6,172 nt of DNA, taken from assembly GCA_964632205.1 (NCBI GenBank), contig CAZWBE010000021.1, positions 1 to 6,172 on the forward strand, given 5' to 3'. Positions 1-5,189 of the stretch are shown here, piece by piece. The notes beneath the pieces were generated by a model. It saw only the letters and a list, made by a program, of their open reading frames with translations. It did no database searches and was not told the origin of the DNA. Each line of letters opens with the position of its first letter. Position 1 is the stretch's first letter. This DNA is from CALLVF01 sp964632205. Its GTDB lineage: Bacteria; Patescibacteriota; Microgenomatia; UBA1406; GWC2-37-13. The position numbers were made by a program, and so were the translations under genes.

Positions 1-1220
1 GTTTTGCCAAAATCTTTGTTTTATTTCTTCTTTGGCGATTGCTTGATTTCCTGATTATTTTCCTTACTCCCTATTTTCTTCCTTATTTAGGTTTTTTTCC
101 TTACAAAGAAATTTTATCTCAATATCCCCTACCTGACTTTATGAGAAAACTGGCCAATTTTGACGGCGTTCATTATCTTTTAATTGCTCAGGAAGGTTAT
201 CGGCAATATGAGCAGGCTTTTTTCCCGCTTTACCCCCTTTTAATCAGACTAACAACGCCTCTTTTTTTTAATAATACTCTTTTGGCTGCTCTTTTTATCA
301 GTAACCTGGCTTTTCTTTTTGGTCTTTACTGGTTCTCTCACCTGCTTAAAAAATACGCGGTTGATAATAAAATGAGTGTCATATCAATTCTTCTTCTTTT
401 TCCCACTTCATTTTTTTTTGGTGCTGTTTATACCGAAGGGTTATTTTTTTTCCTTTTGGTTGCCTGTTTATATTTTCTTCATCGACAAAAATATCTAACC
501 ACTATTTTTTTTGCTTTTTTAGCCTCACTGACTAGATTAATAGGCGTATTTTTAATTATCCCTATCCTTTTTTATTGGCTGGCCAAATATCAAAAACAGG
601 TAAAAAATAAACATTTACGAAAACCTCAACGGACAAACATCAACCGCTCTTGTCAATTACTCCCTACCAATACGCTCTGTCTCATTACTCTTTTTTCCCC
701 TCTTCTCGGCTTGGCGGTTTATTCTTTTTACCTTTACCAAACCACCGCTGACCCATTTTTTTTCTTCACCGCTCAGCCAATTTTTGGTGCTAATCGATCA
801 ACCAATTTAATCCTGCTTCCCCAGGTTTATTTCCGCTATCTGAAAATTTTTTTTACCGCCACTTTTAATTTTCAATTTTTTATCGCCCTTTGCGAATTCT
901 TTCTTTTTAACTTTATATTTCTGATTTTAATCGCTGATTTTATTAAAAATATAAAATTGAAACTTTTTCCCCGGCTTAACTATCAAATCGTTGATATGAA
1001 CAAACTTGGCCTGAACCTTTTCTCCTTTGCCAATCTCCTTTTACCCACCTTAACCGGCACTCTCTCCTCTCTTCCCCGTTATTCCCTTTTCTCATTATCA
1101 TTTTTTATTTATCTAGCCCAAATGAAAAATAAAGGGATTAAAATATTAATGGCTTTGATTTTTTTTCTTTTTCATTTGATTCTTTTGGCTTTTTTTAGCC
1201 AGGGATATTTTGTCAGTTAA
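1..1220 (+). CDS. PIG-V-like membrane mannosyltransferase, 5' end off the window
   Basis: Multi-pass membrane protein, probably a glycosyltransferase of the PIG-V (GPI mannosyltransferase 2-like, GT76) family, which transfers mannose from a polyprenyl-phosphate donor on the outer face of the membrane. The sequence shows the family signature NFDGVHYLLIAQEGY (acidic residue at 162-164) followed by AFFPLYPLLIR. Further on come YTEGLF and ASLTRLIG, also typical, and about ten hydrophobic segments. The first loop normally begins with W-D; here it is F-D. The frame stays open to base 3 with residues FVLFLLWRLLDFLIIFL, which look like the usual first membrane helix, so the gene almost certainly starts left of the window. 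The TTG at 39 is only the first start-like codon in view. The stop is TAA at 1218-1220. The acceptor is unknown, and the donor sugar is inferred from the family only. Confidence 0.72.
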   Translation, partial: FAKIFVLFLLWRLLDFLIIFLTPYFLPYLGFFPYKEILSQYPLPDFMRKLANFDGVHYLLIAQEGYRQYEQAFFPLYPLLIRLTTPLFFNNTLLAALFISNLAFLFGLYWFSHLLKKYAVDNKMSVISILLLFPTSFFFGAVYTEGLFFFLLVACLYFLHRQKYLTTIFFAFLASLTRLIGVFLIIPILFYWLAKYQKQVKNKHLRKPQRTNINRSCQLLPTNTLCLITLFSPLLGLAVYSFYLYQTTADPFFFFTAQPIFGANRSTNLILLPQVYFRYLKIFFTATFNFQFFIALCEFFLFNFIFLILIADFIKNIKLKLFPRLNYQIVDMNKLGLNLFSFANLLLPTLTGTLSSLPRYSLFSLSFFIYLAQMKNKGIKILMALIFFLFHLILLAFFSQGYFVS

Positions 1221-1253
1221 AATTGACCATTAAAAGTCCAAAACCCATTTATC

Positions 1254-1285
1254 TATTTAATTTTTAATTTTTGATTTTTGATTTC
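1254..1285 (+). repeat. Intergenic 7-bp tandem repeat, TTTTT(A/G)A
   Basis: Four heptamers follow one another: TATTTAA (1254-1260), TTTTTAA (1261-1267), TTTTTGA (1268-1274) and TTTTTGA (1275-1281), plus the start of a fifth unit. The array fills the second half of the 70-bp spacer between the mannosyltransferase and PBP2 genes and ends 5 bases before the PBP2 ATG. A closely related heptamer array lies inside the peptidase-nucleotidyltransferase gene. No terminator hairpin or convincing promoter was found in the spacer, so the two flanking genes may be co-transcribed. Confidence 0.7.
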
Positions 1286-1290
1286 TCTCT

Positions 1291-2943
1291 ATGCCCAAAC
1301 TGCCCCTTTTTCACCAAGGTCAATCAGGGGGGATAAAATTTAATCAAAGTGAGGAAAAAATCTCACCCTACCTTTTTTTTGCTTACCTTTTTTTTATCGC
1401 TTTTTTTTTCGTCACCCTTATCATCCGCCTTTTTCAATTAACCATCGTTAAAGGAGAATACTACCGAAATTTAGCTGAAAAAAACCGCATCCGTGAACTG
1501 ATAATTGAGCCCAAACGGGGAGAAATCCGCGATCGCAAAGGTTTTCTTATCGCCTTTAACCTTCCGGCTGATATAAAAAAAAACAGTCCTCGCCTTACCT
1601 CCCAACGTCTCTACCAAGAACAAGAGGCAATCGGCCACTTAATTGGCTACCGACAACTGGCTGATAAAGAGGATATTAAAAATGATAATTGTCTCACCAA
1701 ATTAAAATTGGGCGATAAAGTGGGAAAAAAGGGGGTGGAAAAAATCTTTGATTGCCAACTGCGTGGTAAAAACGGCAAAAAGTTAATTGAGATTAACGCC
1801 CGGGGAAAATTTTTGCGGACCTTAACCGTTATACCACCCACTGAGGGAAAAACCATTCAATTAGCTTTGGATCTTTTTTTGCAAAAAAAAGCCTACCAGT
1901 TTTTAAAAAATTTACCTGGCGAAAAAAAAGCCAGCCTGATTGCTTTAAAACCGTCAACTGGGGAGATTTTGGCCTTAGTGTCAACCCCTTCTTTTTCACC
2001 GACTGATTTTGAAGACGGCAATATGGCGGCGATAAAAAAATATCTCACTGATGAAAACAAACCTTTATTTAACCGAGCAACCGAGGGCGTTTACCCACCA
2101 GGATCAATTTTTAAATTAGTGGTGGCCGCCGCCGCCCTTGAGGAGAAAGTGATTAATGAAAAAACCGTTTTTGAAGACACCGGTTTTCTTCAGGCTGGCC
2201 CATTAAAATTTAGCAACTGGTATTTTTTACAATATGGAAAAACTGACGGCCTGGTTGATGTTGTTAAGGCAATCCAGCGATCAAACGATATCTTTTTTTA
2301 TTTAGTGGGAGAAAAAACTACTGTTGAGAAAATAAAACGCTGGGCGCAAAAGTTTGGTTATGATCAAAAAACCGGCTTTGGTTTGGAAGAAGCAGAGGGC
2401 TTGATTCCCTCTCCTTTTTGGAAGGAAGAAAAGCTTAATGAAAAATGGTTTCTTGGCGACACTTATAATTTTTCCATCGGTCAGGGATATATGTTGGTGA
2501 CTCCTCTTCAGGTGACCGTCTCAACAGCCGTTTTTGCCAATGGAGGCTATCTTTGCCCGCCACAATTATTAAAAATTGCCCCTAGCCGCTGGTCAAAAGA
2601 AAAAAACTGTCAAAAAGTTCCCCTTTCAGAAAAAACACTTCATTTAATCCGAGAAGGGATGCGCCAAGCCTGCTCGCCAGGTGGCACTGGTTGGCCATTG
2701 TTTAATTTCCAAATTAAAACTGCCAGTGGCCAAATCAAGACAATTGCCACCGGTTGCAAAACTGGCACGGCAGAATCCCAAACTAAAGAAACCCTTCCTC
2801 ACGCCTGGATAACAGTTTTTGCTCCCTATGAGAATCCGGAAATTGTCGTCACGGTTTTGGTGGAAAATGCCGGCCAAGGTTCTGATATTGCCGGTCCCAT
2901 TGCCAAAGAAGTTCTTAAAAGCTATTTTGAGAGAGAGGAGTAA
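1291..2943 (+). CDS. mrdA: Penicillin-binding protein 2 (class B transpeptidase)
   Basis: Monofunctional D,D-transpeptidase that cross-links peptidoglycan during cell elongation, anchored in the membrane with its catalytic domain outside. Residues 28-50 form one membrane helix. The start of the dimerisation/pedestal domain shows the RGEIRDRKG motif (76-84). The transpeptidase domain carries all three active-site motifs: S-I-F-K at 272-275 (nucleophile Ser272), S-N-D at 331-333, and K-T-G-T at 490-493. The S-x-D form and the stretch WFLGDTYNFSIGQG before TPLQ favour PBP2 over FtsI. At 550 residues it is somewhat short: only about 30 residues separate the RGEIRDR region from GHLIGY, where PBP2 proteins usually have a longer pedestal. 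The ATG is preceded by CTCTCT with no Shine-Dalgarno sequence. A fusion gene follows 34 bp downstream on the same strand. No rodA or mreB is in view. Confidence 0.93.
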   Translation: MPKLPLFHQGQSGGIKFNQSEEKISPYLFFAYLFFIAFFFVTLIIRLFQLTIVKGEYYRNLAEKNRIRELIIEPKRGEIRDRKGFLIAFNLPADIKKNSPRLTSQRLYQEQEAIGHLIGYRQLADKEDIKNDNCLTKLKLGDKVGKKGVEKIFDCQLRGKNGKKLIEINARGKFLRTLTVIPPTEGKTIQLALDLFLQKKAYQFLKNLPGEKKASLIALKPSTGEILALVSTPSFSPTDFEDGNMAAIKKYLTDENKPLFNRATEGVYPPGSIFKLVVAAAALEEKVINEKTVFEDTGFLQAGPLKFSNWYFLQYGKTDGLVDVVKAIQRSNDIFFYLVGEKTTVEKIKRWAQKFGYDQKTGFGLEEAEGLIPSPFWKEEKLNEKWFLGDTYNFSIGQGYMLVTPLQVTVSTAVFANGGYLCPPQLLKIAPSRWSKEKNCQKVPLSEKTLHLIREGMRQACSPGGTGWPLFNFQIKTASGQIKTIATGCKTGTAESQTKETLPHAWITVFAPYENPEIVVTVLVENAGQGSDIAGPIAKEVLKSYFEREE

Positions 2944-2960
2944 AAAAGGGACGCTCTTTT

Positions 2961-2977
2961 AGAAAGACAGTCTTTCT
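2961..2977 (+). promoter_or_regulatory. 17-bp perfect inverted repeat abutting a start codon
   Basis: AGAAAGAC-A-GTCTTTCT is a perfect inverted repeat with 8-bp arms around one central base, ending at the base before the ATG at 2978. As DNA it could be a dimeric repressor site. As RNA it could fold into a 7-bp stem with a CAG loop that hides the ribosome's landing zone. No T-run follows, so it is not an intrinsic terminator. The role is inferred from position only. Confidence 0.45.
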
Positions 2978-4237
2978 ATGAAACAACTAGTTGAGCTTGT
3001 CAAAACACAGTCTTTTTTTTGTTTAAAATCTCAAGGGGAAAGTATGTTTCCCCTTCTTCAACCGAACGATATTGTCTATTTTAAAAAAATTGCCTTTTCA
3101 AAAATAAAAACTTACGACTTAATCGTTTTTTACAAAAAAAACCAAATCATCTCCCATCGAGTAATTTATAAAAATAAAAATTATCTCATCACCAAAGGCG
3201 ACAATTCTCATCAACCCGATGGAAAAATCTTTCCCTCTCAAATTTTGGGAAAAATTTATCAGATCAAAAGAAACGGAAAGAAACTAAATCCCGAAACCTC
3301 ATATCTTCTTCAATCAACCCATTATTTTAATGAAATTATCAAAATTAAAAATGAATTTAACCGCCAAAAAATTAATCATCTCTTTCTCAAAGGACTACCT
3401 CTTCATCTTTATTTTGAAAAAACCCATCCTCAAAGAATTTATGCCGACTGTGATGTTTTAGTGAGGAGGGAAGATTATCTAAAAGCTGAAAAAATTCTTT
3501 TTCGCTTTGGTTATAAAAAAATCTCAACAGACTTAAGTCTTTTTCATAAAAAACTTACTGATAAAGTAGTCGAACACGCCTATTATAAAATCCTCAACGG
3601 TTTTCCCGTTGTTTTTGACCTTCATCAAGAAGTAGTTTTTATGATGACCCAAATTGGAAAACTCGACGCTCTCTATCGGCAAAAAATGCTTAACCAATTA
3701 ACAGAGGAATTTTTTCAAACAAAAAAAGAAATAGAGATCAATGGCGATAAATTTTGGATTTTGGATTTTGGATTTTTAATTTTATATCTTGCCCTTCATT
3801 TTTTTCACCACAACTTTCGCGGTATCTTTCAACTTGAGTTTCTTAATAAAATTATTATTCGACTAAAACCACCCCCCTTAACATGGAAAAACCTCACAAA
3901 AAAAATCTGTTATTATCAACTCCAAAACTTTATCTTTCCTGTTTTTGTCCTCCTTAAGAAACATTACCAAACCCCTCTTCCTCCTTTCTTTCTCAAAAAG
4001 ATTCAGCCGTCCTCATCATGTCTTCGCTACCTTTCGCCGATAATAAATCGTCCTTCACTTGTTTTTAATGATGAAACCCGGTTAACCGCCGGTGTTAATC
4101 GTTTTAAAAATTTATTCTTCCTCTCGCCTCAACCTTTAGGGATCAGACTGTTAGTTTTTTTTAAACCAGCGGTTATTTACTCCATCATTTGGTTTTTACA
4201 GAAGAAATTATTTTCTTTTCTTTCAAAGCAAAAATAA
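2978..4237 (+). CDS. Fusion of soluble S24/S26-type serine peptidase and PF14907-like nucleotidyltransferase
   Basis: Two-domain protein of 419 residues. Residues 1-105 match the S24/S26 fold in its SipW/S26B style: GESMFP with nucleophile Ser22, ISHRV with His60 as likely general base, and TKGDN with Asp75, then HQPDG and ILGKI. Unlike signal peptidases it has no N-terminal membrane helix. Residues 115-350 resemble the uncharacterised nucleotidyltransferase family PF14907 (NTP_transf_5): LKGLPLHLY (137-145), a metal-binding Asp-Cys-Asp (157-159) in ADCDVLV, EKILFRFGYKK, a third acidic site in FDLHQEV (Asp214), and a helix with LALHFFHHNF. The C-terminal stretch near 390-415 is hydrophobic. 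Such domains are known from peptide-modification and exopolysaccharide loci, usually as separate genes, and a PqqD gene lies immediately convergent. Substrates are unknown. A TAG just upstream in frame makes 2978 the first ATG; it has no Shine-Dalgarno sequence. Confidence 0.75.
   Translation: MKQLVELVKTQSFFCLKSQGESMFPLLQPNDIVYFKKIAFSKIKTYDLIVFYKKNQIISHRVIYKNKNYLITKGDNSHQPDGKIFPSQILGKIYQIKRNGKKLNPETSYLLQSTHYFNEIIKIKNEFNRQKINHLFLKGLPLHLYFEKTHPQRIYADCDVLVRREDYLKAEKILFRFGYKKISTDLSLFHKKLTDKVVEHAYYKILNGFPVVFDLHQEVVFMMTQIGKLDALYRQKMLNQLTEEFFQTKKEIEINGDKFWILDFGFLILYLALHFFHHNFRGIFQLEFLNKIIIRLKPPPLTWKNLTKKICYYQLQNFIFPVFVLLKKHYQTPLPPFFLKKIQPSSSCLRYLSPIINRPSLVFNDETRLTAGVNRFKNLFFLSPQPLGIRLLVFFKPAVIYSIIWFLQKKLFSFLSKQK
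3752..3779 (+). repeat. 7-bp tandem repeat inside the nucleotidyltransferase coding region
   Basis: TTTTGGA occurs three times in a row (3752-3772) followed by TTTTTAA (3773-3779). It encodes the odd hydrophobic string FWILDFGFLIL at the start of the helix that leads into LALHFFHHNF. Seven is not a multiple of three, so gain or loss of one or two units would shift the frame, while three units would add or remove seven residues. The unit TTTTTAA is shared with the intergenic array before the PBP2 gene, and TTTTGGA differs from that array's TTTTTGA at one base. Confidence 0.75.
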
Positions 4238-4463
4238 ACTCGTCTACATCTTCACTGGCTCTTTTTTCTTCAATCTGATATTTTTTAACAAGCGCTTGAA
4301 TAATTTGTTCTTTATCTAATCCCCTTCTTAATTTTTGAAAGATAAAGGTAGCGGTTTCATTCAGAGTATATAGAATTGACTCCTCGCTATCAAAAATTAC
4401 TGCCTTCTCATCTAATTTTTGAATAATAAAGCCCTTTTTTATTTTATATTTCATAAGTCTCAT
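4185..4463 (-). CDS. PqqD-like peptide-binding (RRE) protein
   Basis: A 92-residue protein that fits the PqqD family, small winged-helix proteins that act as RiPP recognition elements and present a precursor peptide to a modifying enzyme. The fit rests on the full-length pattern: AVIFDSEESILYTLNETATFIFQKL (residues 21-45, in the place of the family's 'tgxxyxLNxxaaxiwxxL'), then QIIQALVKKYQI, and DVDEFIFALKEKKII at the end. Its length is normal for a stand-alone PqqD. The ATG at 4461-4463 directly follows the TGA of the sugar transferase gene in the same frame; a second ATG at 4452-4454 is also possible. Translation is probably coupled to the upstream gene. The 3' end overlaps the convergent fusion gene by 53 bp. 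A second in-frame stop (TAA) comes three codons after its TGA. PQQ synthesis itself is unlikely, since no other pqq gene is visible. The partner peptide is not identified. Confidence 0.8.
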   Translation of the reverse strand: MRLMKYKIKKGFIIQKLDEKAVIFDSEESILYTLNETATFIFQKLRRGLDKEQIIQALVKKYQIEEKRASEDVDEFIFALKEKKIISSVKTK

Positions 4464-5144
4464 TCATCCCAAAAGAAAATAAACTCCTCGCCAAGAAATG
4501 CCAATAAATTTTAACAGATTAATAAAAATTAATCTTATTATAAAAATGGTCGTTAAAAAACCGATCTTTAAATCATACCAAAAACTTTTGTTTTTCACAT
4601 ATTCTAAATCATCGATCATCCAGTTTTTAAAAGAATGATGATAAGCCCCTTTCACCACCCAAAGACTGGTAATACCAGGCAGAACAGAAAATCTCTTTTC
4701 ATACTTTTTTGGCACTTTAAGGGCTTCCTCAACCGGTAAAGGACGGGGCCCAACAAAACTCATTTCGCCTTTGAGAATATTAATCAATTGAGGTAACTCA
4801 TCAAGACCAGTTTTAGCCAGGAATTTTCCCACCTTTGTATAGCGAGGATCATCGGCAATTTTAAAGACTGGGCCATCGGCTTCATTGCGGTGTTTAATTT
4901 TGGCTTTTAATTTCTCGGCGTTTTCCACCATGGTGCGAATTTTGTAGATAAAAAAAGGCTTTTTGTCTTTTCCTAATCTTTTTTGTTTAAAAATAAAAGG
5001 ACCTTTAGAAGTTATTTTGACTAATAAAAACAAAATGACCAAAAGAGGCAAGGATAGGAATAAAATAATCAAAGCGATAAATTTTTCTAATAAATTATTA
5101 CTTTTAAAATCTAAGCGTTGGTTTTGCCTTCTAGTCTTACCCAT
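4464..5144 (-). CDS. Short polyprenyl-phosphate sugar-1-phosphate transferase (PglC/bacterial sugar transferase family)
   Basis: Monotopic phosphoglycosyl transferase (PF02397) that moves a sugar-1-phosphate from a UDP-sugar to undecaprenyl phosphate, the first step of a surface glycan or glycoprotein oligosaccharide. At 226 residues it is the short, PglC-like form, lacking the N-terminal membrane/CoA-binding-like region of WcaJ and WbaP. Visible are a re-entrant hydrophobic helix (22-45), FIFKQKRLG, YKIRTM (67-72), the catalytic Asp115-Glu116 in LDELPQLINILKGEMSFVGPRP, LPGITSLW, and a late DLEYVKNKSFWYDL block. The C-terminal tail after FLTTIF adds about 30 mostly hydrophobic residues. The usual Ser before LDELPQ is Gly here. 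It is the first gene of a leftward pair with the PqqD gene and has its own TATAAT box upstream. The sugar cannot be told from sequence. Confidence 0.93.
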   Translation of the reverse strand: MGKTRRQNQRLDFKSNNLLEKFIALIILFLSLPLLVILFLLVKITSKGPFIFKQKRLGKDKKPFFIYKIRTMVENAEKLKAKIKHRNEADGPVFKIADDPRYTKVGKFLAKTGLDELPQLINILKGEMSFVGPRPLPVEEALKVPKKYEKRFSVLPGITSLWVVKGAYHHSFKNWMIDDLEYVKNKSFWYDLKIGFLTTIFIIRLIFINLLKFIGISWRGVYFLLG

Positions 5145-5170
5145 TTAACCATCTGAATTTAAGATTTAAT

Positions 5171-5176
5171 ATTATA
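5171..5176 (-). promoter_or_regulatory. -10 box for the sugar transferase/pqqD pair
   Basis: Read on the minus strand this is a perfect TATAAT, 26 bases upstream of the sugar transferase ATG, which would give a leader of about 20 bases. The -35 region is weak: TTAAAG lies about 18 bases further upstream (around 5195-5200), inside the coding start of the divergent gene. It is one arm of a 13-bp palindrome whose other arm is the -10 box of that gene. Confidence 0.5.
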
Positions 5177-5177
5177 G

Positions 5178-5183
5178 TATAAT
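5178..5183 (+). promoter_or_regulatory. -10 box giving a probably leaderless transcript
   Basis: A perfect TATAAT ends six bases before the ATG at 5190. A normal start of transcription six to seven bases after the box falls on or right at that ATG, so the mRNA would be leaderless or nearly so. No good -35 hexamer is present: CTGAAT at 5153-5158 has three matches at a 19-bp spacing. Together with the minus-strand box it forms ATTATA-G-TATAAT. Confidence 0.5.
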
Positions 5184-5189
5184 TTGTCT

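Noticed and set aside
39..41. TTG as the start of the mannosyltransferase
   Set aside because: The frame is open to the left edge and the upstream residues look like the first membrane helix of the family, so the true start is outside the window.
411..419. Run of nine T in the mannosyltransferase gene as a phase-variation tract
   Set aside because: Runs of 7-9 T are everywhere in this sequence because of TTT phenylalanine codons, so this one is not special.
1223..1254. TTGACC as a -35 box for the PBP2 gene
   Set aside because: No acceptable -10 hexamer lies 16-18 bases downstream; TTATCT is too far and too poor.
1647..1856. 69-codon open frame on the minus strand inside the PBP2 gene
   Set aside because: It lies wholly antisense to a strongly supported gene and shows no family-like pattern.
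2644..2877. 77-codon open frame on the minus strand over the PBP2 active site end
   Set aside because: It mirrors the conserved KTG region and has no features of its own.
4464..4466. TGA recoded as glycine (Gracilibacteria/SR1 code)
   Set aside because: The other genes are long with no in-frame TGA and use GGN for glycine, so TGA is most simply a real stop here.
4963..5148. 61-codon plus-strand frame over the start of the sugar transferase
   Set aside because: It is antisense to conserved transferase motifs, with low-complexity content.
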